In this document: in pieces, positions 1 through 12,639 of the stretch
How positions within the stretch are numbered: position 1 is the stretch's first letter
Layout: every line of letters begins with the position of its first letter
Origin: Heterotrichella gracilis
Taxonomy: Eukaryota > Sar > Xanthophyceae > Tribonematales > Xanthonemataceae
Direction of reading: 5' to 3'
DNA length: 64,000 nucleotides
Assembly: GCA_032358255.1 (NCBI GenBank)
Contig: JAULBX010025275.1
Location: forward strand, 124,001-188,000
Notes under the pieces: model-generated
What the model was told of the DNA's origin: nothing
What the model saw: the letters and a program-made list of their open reading frames with translations, nothing else
Database searches by the model: none
Translations under genes and position numbers: made by a program

Positions 1-2976
1 GCACTTCCCACCCCCGCACCGTTTTCTTCACAAACTCCTCCCCTGTGCCCAAGTTGAGCCCGATGCCGGTCACGTCATACTTTTGCATGGCGGCAAACTC
101 AGCGGGTGTGATGAAGCGCGTGTAGGGGTCCCTCAGGCCCTTGGCAATCATCTCACGCACCACCCTACAGGGGGAGTGGGGGGTGTATGAGGGGAGGACG
201 GGGGGGGCGCACGCATGGAGTGAGGAGGGGATGGTTGCGATGAGCTGTTGGTACAAACGGAGTTTTTTAGAGTAAATTATGTTTTTTAGAGTAAATTATG
301 TTTTTTGGAGTAAATTATGTTGGCACAGGTGCGTGGTTCTGCATTGCGGTGAAGCTGTCGGCCATTAGCGTTGCCGATTCAGGGTGTAGCATAGCAGAGC
401 TTTAGGATGCTGTTAGGGTTTCAGACTCACTTGTACACCGTCCCCTTTGTCTTGATGGGCTGCGCCAGCGCCTCTTCCCTTAGGGCCTCCCAGCGCCTCC
501 GGTCCCACCCGGCGCCCCGCACATCTGTGAAGTTGTCTGCCACCACCTCCCACACCTCCTGTATAAGCTCTCGCGCGTCTGACTGCAGGTCGACGCCCTG
601 TGGGGGGCGAGGGGCTGGAGTGGGGTGGGGAGGGAGAAAGGTGGGAGATGAAGTGGGGGGTGGATAGGGGTGAGGGCAGGAGAGGAGGGCAAGGGGGTCT
701 ATACTAGAAAATGGAGGGAGGGCGGGGCTCCGCAGAGGGACCTTGGGTGGTGGGGGTGCAGGGAAAACCAGTGGAAGGGTGGAAAAAGCCAAGTTTGAGG
801 CATGCAAGGAGGAAAAATAGAGGTGGCGTGTGAGGGGAAGGCGTGTTGCACCAACCCCCACCACCCCCACCTCCTGAATTGACAGCTCGATCCATCCCTC
901 CCTTGCGCCTTGAATGTGGCTGGCAGGGGGGGGAGGGGATGAGGCCTGCACAAGGGGAGAATGGGGGGAGACGAGCAGAGGTGGTGGGCTGGCTTTAGTG
1001 GTCACTAGGTAAATCTCAGTGGTTTGTGCGCACCATGGTGCCTCCCATTACCTCTGCCAAATTCTTGTACATATGCATAAATCTTAAGTTTCCCAGAATT
1101 TGAGTGACACAAGGGTATTGGTGAAAAATTTATTGTAGTGGCACGTTCCAGCGATTTGGCCCATGCGATTTACAGCCTTACGAGTGACACGTCTCTAATA
1201 CAGAAGCTATAAATAAACATACTTGCCAATTGATTAATTATATAGTGGCACATCCCAGCGGTTTGGCCCATGTACGCACCGTTTTCCCTCCCGTTGCCTC
1301 TATGGAGAAGGGCGCATTGTCTGTTAGGGTCTGCATGGCGGACCCAACCCTGAGCTCAAACCCTCGTAGGGTTTGCAGCAGCTCATCCTCGAAGGCAGAG
1401 GAAATGGAAGCTTCCTCGTGGGAGTGGGTCCTGTGGGGGGTGGAGGTGGGTTGGGGAGGGACGTTGGAGGGGGAAGTGGGTGGTATTGGCGGGAGAGGGG
1501 TTGGGACTGTGGGGATGGGCGGGTTGAGGTAGGGGGGGGAGAATGCATCAAGGTGAAGGAGGAGGGCAAGCGTAAGCATGACACAGAGGATGGAAGGGGG
1601 TGCAAGTTTCCTGGTGGAGGAGGTCCAATAGAGGGGTGTTGGAGGTGGGTGAAATTGGGTGGGTAGGTTGGGAACACATCAAACCTTGGCCAGAAGCTGG
1701 GGTGAGACATACCCGGTCATGCTACCCTAGCTGGTGGCTGAAACCCACATGGGCATGCATGTGATCAGCCGCACCAGCATTGTCACAAAATGGAAGGACT
1801 CCCCCAGTGCACCACCATGTCCCCACCCCTCTTGCCCGTTATCTTGGGCCACCTCTGAATTGGGGCCCCAAGTACCACCCATGCGCGCATGTGGCAGTTA
1901 CCCGCTCCCCTCACCCCCCACAACCGCACCAAAACCCACCTGTCATATAGCGCAGCCTCGTTGGGGGGTGGCAGGGGGGGTAGAGCAGCAGCCAGCACAG
2001 GGGAGGAGGTGGTGGCGAGGGCCAGCAGGGCGGCGCACCCTAGGGTTTTCGTTAGGGATTCCAGGGACGGCCGGTGGCAGGTGTGGGCAAGGTTCCTCCA
2101 TAGAGCGGCGGTGTGGCGCGTGGCGGGGGTGGGGGGTGGTGCGAGGTGGGTGAGGAGGTGGGTGAGGAGGGTGCGGAGGGAAGCCTGGAGGGGTGGGTGG
2201 TGGGTGTGGTGGAGTGGGTGGGTGGGGGACAAGATGGACGTGCAAGGGTTGTCAGGGTTTTGTGAGAAGCGCGTGACTGACTGGCTGAGTCGCTACAAAA
2301 TATGGGGTCTGTGCGAGGGGGCGCAAGCACGTGTGCGGATGCTGCAGCTCGACCCTAAACCCTAAACCCTACCCTTGCACCAGTGTACACAATACGGGCA
2401 GTAGGTCGCTCCTACCCAGGCGGCAGAGGGTTCAGGTTGTGTGAAGGTTTGCAGAAGGGAGCAGGCACCGACACTACAATAGCTAGAAATGGCCAAGTTT
2501 ATCTGAAAATGGTTTAGGTTTTGGACTGGCTGACGTGGTTCTGGTGGCTAGGGGTGGTGGGTGGGTGCAGCAAGCGAAAGGGTGTGGTGGACTGCGAAGC
2601 TGGAAGTGTATGGACAAGGTTCTCTGCAGCTAAGTTGTTTCAGAAGAGCGGCTACAGTTTAATCCAACTACTAGGGTTTCACGGCGCTAGCCGAGTCCAT
2701 GCACACGTTGAACCACACTACCGTGCCGCCGCAGGGTACGCTTACCTTAGGCGGGTCTGGAGTGGTTAGGACAAGGGCGTGCTTGAAAGGCAGCCCCGTG
2801 CGCGCTGTAGGGGTGCTGCTGGCGTGCCTTGTGCAGTGGCTGGATCGTGACTGGAGTTTGAGCTTGTGGGTAATGGCGGGAGCGAACAGCCCTGCCGTCA
2901 GGGAGTTTTTGCACACGCAGAAGCTGACGGGGCGCAGGTTGTCCATGGCAGGCGGGCTGTGGCGAGTTGTGGACAT
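1..2976 (-). CDS. ctpA: C-terminal processing peptidase CtpA (D1-processing protease family), 5' part
   Basis: In the photosynthetic family, CtpA trims the C-terminal tail of photosystem II protein D1 in the thylakoid lumen. Exons, read right to left: 2976-2746, 2184-1940, 1430-1280, 597-431, and 164 to about 20 or beyond the window; all phases agree. The first two exons give a two-part targeting region: a Ser/Thr/Arg-rich stretch, then a hydrophobic segment (AALLALATTSSPVLAAA) ending in an Ala-rich lumenal cleavage-like site. The diagnostic family sequence follows: ELIQEVWEVVADNF, then LRDPYTRFITPAEFAAM and YDVTGIGLNLGT. The PDZ domain and the catalytic Ser/Lys lie off the window, so activity cannot be judged. 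The start at 2976 gives an uninterrupted 77-codon first exon with a good donor (AAG|GTAAGC). The last exon may end at 20 (ACG|GTGCGG). Confidence 0.88.
262..318. repeat. 19-bp tandem repeat, 3 copies
   Basis: Three AT-rich head-to-tail copies of a 19-bp unit (GTTTTTTAGAGTAAATTAT, third copy with one change) lie in the ctpA intron between 165 and 430. The unit is unlike the GC-rich surroundings. Confidence 0.9.
1137..1272. repeat. Direct repeat beside the ctpA exon 3 donor
   Basis: About 30 bp at 1137-1166 recurs at 1243-1272 with a few changes (core TTTGGCCCATG). The second copy abuts the exon 3 splice donor at 1279, so the intron start has been copied about 106 bp further into the intron. 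Confidence 0.75.
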
Positions 2977-4003
2977 GTGTGGGTGAACGGCTGTTTATGC
3001 GAGGGTGCGGCCGGTCGCATATGTGGGCGCATATGCATGCATGCGGGCGTAAAGCACCGTCGTAAGTGACTGTCGTTGTCTTTTGACTACGAAGCAGCAA
3101 CTTAATGCTAGGGTTGGAACCAAAACAAAGTGCTCATCAGCTTTACAAGGTTTATGCACTTGTGCGAACGTGAAGGCAAATAAGGAAAAGTGGTGCCATT
3201 TGTGTAACTCAAATATAAAAAAAAAAGTCACAATAAAAATGTCGCTAACATTCCTTCAAAGCCAACCTGTACCCCAGGGTCCACCGCCATTTCACGTTGC
3301 AAGTTCACTTTTGTACCCGGTGCAAACATTAAGGAAGACCTTGACCTTAGGCAGAGGGTACAAAAGTGGACTTGCAAAGTCAGAGGGTGATGGATCATGG
3401 CCCATGGCATGGGATACAAGGTTGAAGCATCACTGCTTGTGGGCAAATGAAAACTAGCAGCTTCACAGCTGTACAGCCACAGCACTTAATTGTCAGCAAG
3501 TCTGTGGTCTCTTCATGGTTCTGTAAAGATTTGGGACCCAATGCAATGGCGTGGATGGCGCCCTGAACCCGCAAGTGCGCCATGCATTGAACCCGCAACT
3601 CCACATTGCTTCTGCTAAGCAAGCACAGACAATAGCATACCCCGACTGGAAAGAAAAACTTACAGCAACAAAGCATTGGTGTACAAAAAGTGACCGATTT
3701 AAGAAAAATACAGCTGCAGTGGGAGCCAGCACGTTGCACAAAATAAAGGCACAACTCCCCTTACAACGAGATTTGTACCTTTAGTTTGTTCACGCTTGCT
3801 GGCACCTACTGCAGCTGTATTTCACCGAGATCGGTCACTCAATAAGAAACACAGGTATACCTACAGGCGTTCTGGTGGATGCAGGGGTAACAACTCACCC
3901 GACTTCTGGGGCACAGTGTAACACAGCCTGACCACAAGCCAACCGCCCCCTATTCATGCTGGCACCCCTCTAAATAGGCATATGTCGGCATACATATAGT
4001 ATA
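2977..4003. other. Intergenic, no supported gene
   Basis: This lies upstream of ctpA and downstream of the tentative gene at 4004-5482. Short open frames on both strands show no family resemblance. It holds the inverted repeat at 3298-3376 and an ATGC-rich run near 3030. Confidence 0.5.
3298..3376. repeat. Inverted repeat (hairpin), 21-bp arms
   Basis: TGCAAGTTCACTTTTGTACC at about 3298 is matched by its reverse complement ending near 3376 with one mismatch. The spacer is about 37 bp. It could be a small foldback element or a hairpin transcript. Confidence 0.7.
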
Positions 4004-5482
4004 CTACACCATGGTCAGGTTCAGAGTGATCCCAGTCACGTTGGGCATCAACCTACTGACATCGCTCAAGCCTGGCAGGTTGAAGGTGTCAAGGCAGATC
4101 TCATAGCCGTCCACCAGCACCACCACTATTGACACTGCTTTCCCAGCCTTGCATTCCTCTGGCAGCCCTTCAAGCAGCAAGTCCTGCAGGCCCTGGCGGC
4201 CGTTTCCCCAGGCTGTACTCCCATAGGCTTTCAGTTTATTCACCGCGCCTCGGGTGAGGAGGGTGCCGTCCACAACGACATCCAGCTGCAACCAGTGGTG
4301 TGGTTGATCAGCGGTTTGATCAGATTTCTGGTTTGATCAGAGTGGTTGATCAGCGTTTTGATCAGATTTCTGGTTTGATCAGAGTGGTGAGCGTTCAAAG
4401 GGCAAAACGGGCACCAAAAACACAGTGGCGCTGGTAGAATGACAGACAAGGGAGACGGTCGTGCAGCAAAAAGAAAAATCCCAGCCAGTGGTTGAAACAG
4501 CTAGTGGACCCGCAGTGGCAAGCAGTACCAAGGGTCAAAGCCTGTTGGGTCATATGCTACTGTATGCATGCATATCACGGCGCAAGGAAGAAATTGACAA
4601 AGATGCTCTTCAACTAGCATTTAGCAATTGGCATTTAGCGTTTGGCAAAAACCCCAGAAGTGGACGAGCACGCAAGCAGGGTTCCCACACACTTACCAGA
4701 ATGCAGCTGAACCACGCGGGGTTGCTGGCGATGCCAACCAGCCCTGAAACTCCTGCAAGGGATAGCCCCGCCGCAACCTGCCACAAGCGCCAGCAGGCGT
4801 TGAGTCGTTGGAACAGGCTATTGATGGTGCCAACAGTATAAGACAATGAAGAAGAAGCTGGTGCCAATGAGACACCTAGTAGGTAGCTGGCAATAGGTGT
4901 ACTGGGTGGGTGAGAGAGTGTGGGCAGGCGTTACCTGGACCCACCAGTCCGCGGTGTCAAGGCTGTGTGCGAGCTCTGGCAACATCTGCCTGGCTACCAC
5001 ATAGCCCCAGGCAGTGCCCCATAGAGTGCCCCACGTCGTGCCAGGGGCAGGGACAGGCGTAGGGCGGTGCGCAGTTGGTGAGGCACGGAGCTTGCGGTCC
5101 TGCATGCACACACCAGTTGTGGATGGAGTTGGTCAAGCACAGACTGGCCAGGAAACACTTGGCAGCACAGTGACAAAACTGCTGTAAAACACAAAACTGC
5201 TTTGAAAACAGCACTTGCCTTTCCAGGAGGCAGCGCCGAGACTCGTGCGCGATAAGGTTTTGGCTTTGCACTCCCAGGGTCTGAACCACGTGGTGCTGGG
5301 GGTTGGGATGGGCCCATGTGCGGGCGCACACGACGAATATGCATGGTTGCAATGTGCACTCGCTTGTGGGCGACCTGCAAGTTCGCCGTGGTGCAACGCT
5401 GGGTGACGGTGGACAATGAAGTCAGTGAAGGTGACTGCAAGGAGGTGGAGATTGGCACTGTGAGGCAGCAGGTCATTACCAT
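4004..5482 (-). CDS. Hypothetical protein, 4-exon model (tentative)
   Basis: I do not recognise this gene. A phase-consistent model joins exons 5482-5219, 5099-4945, 4817-4697 and 4285-4004 (273 aa). The first donor would be GC (AAAG|GCAAGT); the others are GT (TG|GTGGGT, CTG|GTAAGT). The N-terminus is rich in Ser, Thr, Arg and Pro, like an organellar presequence. One hydrophobic stretch (about 145-165, VAAGLSLAGVSGLVGIA) could be a membrane segment. The C-terminal 94-codon exon reads LDVVVDGTLLTRGAV ... GYEICLDTFNLPGL with uniform, protein-like composition. The last exon is the best supported part; the upstream exons and start are uncertain. It is divergent from the NMT gene, about 460 bp apart. 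Confidence 0.4.
4300..4383. repeat. 42-bp tandem repeat, 2 copies
   Basis: Two nearly identical 42-bp units built on TTGATCAG/TTTGATCAGA lie just upstream (gene sense) of the last-exon acceptor of the tentative gene. Confidence 0.85.
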
Positions 5483-5940
5483 TCCAACAATGTTGCTTTG
5501 CTATTATTGTAGCTTAAAGTGCTGTTGCCGACAGTGCTGGCATAAAAAGGCAGCAACACTACTAGGAAACAAAGTGGGCGCGAGGCCGTATCGATAAGTG
5601 GGTAACCGACAATGACACTCGTCGCAAATGTGCAGTCAGTTTAGTCCCCCTTTGCAAACTCTGCACTCTGCACTTTGCACTCGTGCCTGTGGCGCTAGTG
5701 TATATCCCGTGCTAGTAGCAGTCACGTCACGATATACAGCTGCTGTAACAGCAGAACAACTCGTCTTTGTCAACCTTCGCACTGAGCGTACACCTCACAA
5801 AGCTCCTCCTTGGTCGTTCCCACTAAGGCGCGAGACGGACAATGATGGATGCACTCGACATCCTGCAATAGCGACGCTTTCTTCTACTTCTGGCAATGAC
5901 ACAGAGCTAGTACAAGCCAGAGGTTCTACTGAGGATAGCA

Positions 5941-8900
5941 ATGGCGGAGCAAAGCAACGACGATAGGGTAGGCAACGCATTGGACCAACTGGCCATCTCA
6001 CGACCCAGCCAACGACCAAAAGAGAGTTACGCGTTCTGGAGCACACAGCCGGTTGCCCAGTTCTCTGAAGCGGGCGCTGCAGAAGAGGTAGTTGCAGGGA
6101 GTTGGGGCGGCACGGCGCATATGCATGTATGAAGGCTGCTGAAATGCATATGCATGCATGCATGCATCAGTGCATGCATCGTTGTTTGCAGCCAGAAACG
6201 CAGTCATACTCTTAGCGCCCAACACCGACAAATATACGGTAAAGTAAGTTCCAGTCCTGGGAGAAAAGGGGAGTGTGGAGGTCAAGGAGACTGAATTGTG
6301 GCACACAGTGCATGCAGTATGATCTAGTTGCACACACTCCAGCCAGAGTATACAGCCACCCTGCATATATCCGACCAGGGAAGTCCAGTAGAAAGACACA
6401 TCCCCTGGATGTTGAGGGGTCCCAGAAAGGTGTCTGCACGCGTCCCGTGTGCTGCATGGCCCATGCACTTGGCAAGTAGTTCAACTCTCCCTGCATGACG
6501 CAGCACGCCCTTGGCTGGCACTTCACCACGCCTCAGCTTGTGTTTCAACTCACCATGCCCTTCGGATGTGATTTACTCTCCATCCCCACCCCTGATTAGC
6601 TGCAGCGTGCTGTGTATATACAAGCCAATTCGAGAACAAAGTCCGATTGTGGCACTTGCGTGCACGTTGCACCATCTGGTTGACCACATTCCAGCCAGAA
6701 TAGCAATCACCCGTGCACAGTGACAATACTACTACTTGTGGGGAACGCATAGGTTGTCTGCCGAGTAAACCCAGAACGGCAGTTGCACAAGTCTCGCATC
6801 CTTTTTCTGGTCGTGCCCTTCGCGTGTGGGTTAACAACCCCCTCCCTGCCTGGGTTGCCTGCAGGATGGTCCCATCGACAAGCCCAAGACTGTAGAGGAG
6901 GTCAGGCAGGAGCCCTATGGCCTGACTGCGAGGTGCGCATACCCACATGAGCTTGACCCCCTTCTGTGTGAGCCTCCTGCCTGTACCCTCGCGCATTCTC
7001 GACGTAACCAACCTGTGCCTTCACTACCCTGCACATTGCCGTCTCTTTTCACTGCCTGGAGTATTTAATCATATAAGTTGGGCACACTACCCTGCACGTT
7101 GCTGTCCCTTTGCACTACCTGGAGCATTCAGTCATTTGCATAAATATCAAGCATTTTAAACATATGTACTGCCTACACTACCCTGCACGTTGCCATCCTA
7201 TTTCACTCCGTGGGGTCCCTGCCAGATTATGTCTGTAACGCTTGTTAGTACCTGCCTGCTATAGCTTTGCACCCCCGACCCATGTACCTGATGTTGGGCC
7301 TGTGTCGCAGCTTTGAGTGGTGTGAGTGCGACATGACGGACGAGGCCACCGTGAAAGAGGTACCACTGCACGCCAGTAACCCTAGTGTACCCTAAACCCT
7401 AAACCACCCAAATCCCTTCCATAAATCCTGTTACGAAAGGGGTGCTGCTGCATGCCAACGGCTTGGGGCGTGCGTGTTGATATCGCTTGCCACAAGTGGT
7501 CCTGGTGTAGGGTTTAGGGTTCATGGGCTCCAGCACACCAGCGCTGGTATTGACCGGATGACCCTAATTCACACCCAACCGCATACCTTATCACGACTTC
7601 TATCGCACACTTCGCCACAAACCATGCTGCAAACCTTGCACCAAACCCTGACGCAAACCCTAAAAACCCTATCTCAGGCCCTACCCCTGGCGCAGGTGTA
7701 CACGCTGCTGAGCCTCAACTATGTGGAGGATGAGGACGCCATGTTCAGGTAAGGGTTTTGGGGTAGAACCCTAAGCTGTGACTCTAAACCTGCAGAGAAT
7801 CCCTGCCGTTTGCACCTGGGCACCGAAGCGAGTTGCTGCTTTTTGCGCGCTTCTGTCTGGAAACATGTCTCGATTCTGTGCCAATTTCTGGCATCAAATT
7901 TTGTGAAAGCTAACCGGTGGACGTCCAATCCCTAGTCGATGCCTCCCATCCCCGCTCGTAGCATGCATAGAAACATGGAACGGCAATGATGAGCTGTAAT
8001 CCTCACAATAAAACCAACTCAAACCGTGCCCAGGAGCCCTAAACCCTACACCTTCCCCTCCCCAGATTTGACTACTCCCCCGCCTTTTTGAGGTGGGCGC
8101 CCCAGCCCCCTTAGGGTACCTGAGCGGCACATGGCTTACCTTAAAACCCTTAAACCTCCCCTCCCCAGGTTTGACTATTCCCCCGCGTTCCTGAGGTGGG
8201 CGCTCCAGCCCCCAGGCTACCGGCGCGAGTGGCACGTGGGGGTGCGGGTGGCGGGTGGTGGGAAGCTGGTGGGATTCATTGGGGCCACCCCCGCTACCCT
8301 AAGGGCCAATGCCAATGTGGTGGAGATGGTTGAGATCAACTTCCTGTGTGTGCACAAGAAGCTGCGTGCCAAGCGGCTGGCCCCGGTGCTCATCAAGGTG
8401 CGGGTTGGTGTGTGAACCTGGGGTGCATTATCCTAGCTAGGGGTTTGGTGTTGTGCGCCGATTGGCTAGCTCCGGTGCTCATCAAGGTGCGGGGTGGTGT
8501 GTGATTCCTAGGTGCATTACTCTAATGGAGCCTGGTGCGTGAGCCCTAGGTGATATACCTAGCTAAGGCCGAGGTCCAGCACCCTTCCTAGGGTTCTTGT
8601 GTGCACACAAGAAGCTGCGCGCTAAGCAGCGGCCCCAGGGCTCATTCAGGCGTGAGTTGGTGTGTGAACCCTAGGCACATTACCCTAGCTAGTTTCTTGG
8701 TGTGTACACAAGAAGCTGCTCGCCAAGTGGGACATTTCCCTGCTGCTTATCAAGGTAAGGGCTTTATCACTGGCGCGTCAATTCACAGTTTGCAACAATT
8801 GGTGGGGGCCCACAAACCTGATTACACTCCTCAACAATTCCCCACCACCTTGTCCTACCGTTCCCTTCGCAGGAGATTACCCGCCGAGTCAACCTGTGCA

Positions 8901-10629
8901 ACATCTGGCAGGCCGCCTACACCGCCGGCGTGGTCCTCCCCAAGCCCATCGCCACCTGCCAGTACTACCACCGGCCCCTCAACCCTAAGAAGCTGATTGG
9001 GGTGGGGTTCTCGCGCCTGCAGCCGCGTATGACCATGGCGCGCACCATCAAGCTGTACAAGTTGGCTGAGGAGCCACAAATCCCCGGGATCCGGCCAATG
9101 GAGGATGCGGATGTGCCGCAGGTGTGGGGGCGGTGTAGGGATTTGGGTGTGAGGCTCCAGGCTTAGGGTTTGGTGTGGTGTGCACGGTGCACTCCACTTG
9201 GTGGGGGGGGGGCTCTTTCCATTCCTCTAAAGTTTTAGGGATTTGCAGTAATATAATGTAATAAGAATATAAATACACTAAATATACTTGTAAGCCTTCC
9301 ACCCCCAATGGCGCAGGTCCAGCAGCTCCTGTCCACCTACCTGTCCCAATTCCGCATGGCCCCCTTGCTGTCTGAGGAGGAGGTGAGGCACTGGCTCACG
9401 CCTGTCAAGGACGTCATAGCAACATACGTGGTGCCGGACAAAGGTACGCACAACAAAGGCTGGGGTCAGTACCCTAGAACAAAACCCTAAACCCTAGGAT
9501 CAAACTAGCGACGCACGCCTGTGAAGGTCGTCATCGCAACATACGTGGTGCCAGGCAAAGGTACGCACAAGAGATGCCGAGTCAGTACCCTAGACCAAAA
9601 CCCTAGGGAAGACACTGGATCATGCCCGTCAAGGACGTCATAACAACATACGTGGTGCCCAACAAAGGTACGCACAAAAAAATACTCTAGACCAAATTCC
9701 TCAGATATACTGGCGCACGCCTGTCGAGGATGTCATAGCAACATACGTGGTGCCGGATAAAGGTACGCACAAACAAATGCTGCGTCAGTGAGTGAGTGAG
9801 CAAGAACGTGCATTTCAGCTGGGTCAGTACCCTAGCCCAAATCCTAAACCCTAGGAAGTTACTGGCTCAAAAGGGCGTCATTGCAACATACGTGGTGCCG
9901 GACCTGTACGAGAAGGATTTACATGTACCCTCATGCCCCAAAGGGTCGAAATTATAGGGTTTCTGCACACCCATATCTAGCTCCACAGGTTGGCGTATCT
10001 CCTGCCTCTAAAGAAAAAGAATAAGAACGAGTACCGTCCGCGGCTTGAAACCCATCGCTTTTTCACGCCTACACCCCCCTGTCCCCTGCAGATGGCACCC
10101 TCACAGACATGGTTAGCTTCTACACGCTGCCATCCACGGTGCTGGGCAACGACCAGTACAACTCGCTCAAGGTGGGTGGCCAACTGTACGAATGTCCATA
10201 TTACCCGTGCCCTCATAGGTGATATGGGTTTGATTGTGTAAGACCAAGATGGTTGCCTGAAATGCCCGTACATATACTCAAATCCACGTCCATAAAGACA
10301 AAACCCTTCTGTAGTCACTGCCCTCGTACCCTTCCCATGTGGCAGATACATTTTATGAGTCCCCATCCCCGATCCCATCCCCGCAGGCCGCCTACATGTT
10401 CTACACCGTCCCCAACGAGCAGCCGCTCCTGAAGCTGATGACCGACGCACTCATCCTGGCGCGCAACCAGGGCCACGACGTGTACAATGCGCTGGACATC
10501 TTGGAAAATTCGACGGTGATCAAGGACCTCAAGTTCGGTCCCGGGGACGGCCACCTGCGCTACTATTTGTACAACTGGCGGGTGGCCAAGGAGATGGTGG
10601 CAGGGGAGGTGGGGCTGATCATGCTGTGA
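5941..10629 (+). CDS. NMT1: Glycylpeptide N-tetradecanoyltransferase (N-myristoyltransferase)
   Basis: Transfers myristate from myristoyl-CoA to N-terminal glycines of cytosolic proteins. There are nine exons: 5941-6087, 6865-6932, 7311-7359, 7696-7748, 8169-8397, 8873-9121, 9317-9443, 10092-10171 and 10387-10629. Every phase agrees, giving 414 aa, the usual NMT length. Family landmarks appear in order: [129 protein letters not shown] and the C-terminal [12 protein letters not shown]. The chain ends GLIML at the C-terminal carboxylate that NMTs use as catalytic base. The start follows an in-frame, uninterrupted first exon. Introns 4, 5 and 7 hold decayed copies of neighbouring exon ends. Confidence 0.97.
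8051..8133 (+). repeat. Decayed copy of the NMT exon 5 acceptor and 5' end
   Basis: This stretch matches the true acceptor plus exon 5 start at about 8155-8239, including the CCCCTCCCCAG tract and the TTTGACTA-CCCCCGC-GAGGTGGGCGC sequence. It has indels and lies about 105 bp upstream in intron 4. Confidence 0.92.
8457..8758 (+). repeat. Three decayed copies of the NMT exon 5 donor region
   Basis: About 8457-8502 repeats CCGGTGCTCATCAAGGTGCGG plus the following intron bases. About 8597-8669 and 8693-8758 repeat the earlier exon part (TGTGCACACAAGAAGCTGCG) and run into CATTCAGGCGTGAG and TATCAAGGTAAG. Real junction: 8397/8398. The copies include intron sequence and keep donor-like sites. Confidence 0.92.
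9389..9910 (+). repeat. Five-unit tandem array built on the NMT exon 7 donor
   Basis: Units start near 9389 (the real exon end), 9508, 9611, 9709 and 9860. Each carries GTCAAGGACGTCATAGCAAC / ATACGTGGTGCC. The first four also carry AAAGGTACGCAC, so three perfect decoy donors follow the true one at 9444. Between units lie CCCTAAACCCTAGGA-type telomere-like runs. Coding sense survives largely in the copies. Confidence 0.95.
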
Positions 10630-12639
10630 GGGGGGGTGAGATGCGCAATGGGGGTATTGGTTCACGGTGGGGGGTTTGTGGGTTTGGAGTTCGGATTGCA
10701 TGGTGGGGATTTGGGTTTGGGTTCCGGGACCAGGGGGAGAGGGTTTTGTGTGGGGTTGTGAAAGTGTATATCCTGGTGACGCATGTTTATTCCACCCAAG
10801 CCTCGGGCTTTGGGCTGACCCTGAACAGTAGAGCTTAGAATCCAGTTGGGTTCCAACACTTTGTATTGAATGGCGTAGTGTTAGAAACAGCCAGAGTGCG
10901 TGGGGACTTGCGTGGTGCTCCGCGGAAGCTGTCTGTCCCTTGCACAGCCTGCTCCTTGCAAGCTGTCTGTCAGTGAACGCTGGCTTGTGTGGACTTGCCG
11001 AGGGCTGTGGGTCACGGGTGGGCATGAATGTTCCCGGTGATTCAGAATTGAGTGAGACCCGTGGCATGCATGTCGGGCTCAGTGGTGCCAGGACCTGGTG
11101 CGGTGTACACCTCGTGCGCATTGCCTGGCATGGTCCGTGCAATTTGCCTAGCATGGCGCATTGGCCCATTGCCTGGCATGGCCCATTGCCTAGCATTGGC
11201 GCATTGGCAATGAAACGGGAGGCCGCAGACGCCAGTGCACTCCTGTGCCACTGCAAGCCTAACTGTTACGTTGTAAGGCCTTGACTTGAAGCCGAAGACA
11301 GGGCTTATGTTTTTTTTTGCAATCTGGATTGTCATTTACTGACAGTCGTTAACAATCAGTGCTTCTTCATGATCATGTGAATCACGATCAGATCAGTGAC
11401 TGTCACACTGCCTGGATCAGATACAAGCTGACTTAAAACGGTGTCTGGAACCCTTTTCAACGATAAGTAGGGATAAGTTATTCTTCACCAGCGATGCATG
11501 CATGCAATAAGAGCCACCTGGTGTGTGGCCGTGGCTCACAGCGTGCCGCGGACGTTGCGTGCTATCATACCCCTAGCTGCAAGTGTCAGGGTACAATGGC
11601 AATGCTGTTGTCCTGTCCACATGCCCAGTCAGCAGCGCAAAGCTGAAAAAAATACACTATTACACCCAGGGCCATTGCAAGTGCTCTAAACCGCTCTGCG
11701 CACACCAGCCAAGAGGTGTACTGAATTACAGTGGGTGGCGCACCTCACAGGGTATAGTCTATACCGTAAGTTGTCGATAGTTATAAGGGCCAAACAGCTT
11801 GTACATACCTCCCTTTGCTACCAGGCAACCATGCATGAGCTTCGCTTTCTACTGACCATTCAGCACCCTCAGGCCATCCCCAGCAAGTAAAAATAACCCC
11901 CCCCTCCCCAGCCCTGACACCCAACTGTCCAACGCCAGTTTGCCCCAAGAAAACTCACTGCTACAACTTGCCCCTTAGCTTGCCCCAAACCAACCCGCGC
12001 CAACCCTCAACGCATGTCCAACAGCAAACTGAAAACCCTGGCTGGAAAAACCAAAGCTGCTATGCTTCGGCTGCTGTGAAGACCCCGATGGAGCATTATC
12101 AGCCCCTCCATCCCCGACAAGGGTTTTGCAGACCTCTGAAATGCAGCTGGCACTGATGTAAGGACGCACTGCAGCTGGGGCCAGAGCCATGCGCTCCTCG
12201 TGCTGCCACCCACAGCCACACCCACAGCACCCCCCCATTGGACTCAACTCATGGCACCACAACGTCGCAGGCTGCCCACAGCTGTGCTTAGGGTTTAGGG
12301 TTACCATGCTGGGCCGCACCAGTCCTCCTGCTGCTGCCCCAGCCGCACCCTCGTCCCTCACAATCTGACACAAGATTCACCCACCAGCCCCTTTCTCCCG
12401 TCCCTGCTGCATGCGCATAGAGCCGCCACATTCCCCTCAGGAACTCCAAAGCCCTCTGCCACCACCCACATGCTACAAGCTGCCTTGGCTGCCATTGTCC
12501 AGGTGCCGTTGTCGCAGCACCCCCACTCTCCCTCTTGCAGCCGCAGCCACACCCACAGGAGGTCGCCTGTTTAGGGTTCAGGGTTTACAGCTGGCACAGG
12601 GCCGCCCCTCAACCCCTGCCCCAGGCCCCGCAGCCTGCG
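10630..12639. other. Intergenic between convergent NMT and bZIP genes
   Basis: No supported gene. It contains a cluster of GCATTGGC/TTGCCTGGCATGGC direct repeats at about 11120-11215, an ATGCATGCATGC run near 11495, and a TTAGGGTTTAGGGTT motif near 12290. Short frames such as 11975-12373 (-) are composition-driven. Confidence 0.5.
11120..11215. repeat. Imperfect short tandem repeats
   Basis: Several alternating copies of CATTGCCTGGCATGGC-like and GCATTGGC units lie in the NMT-bZIP intergenic space. Confidence 0.7.
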
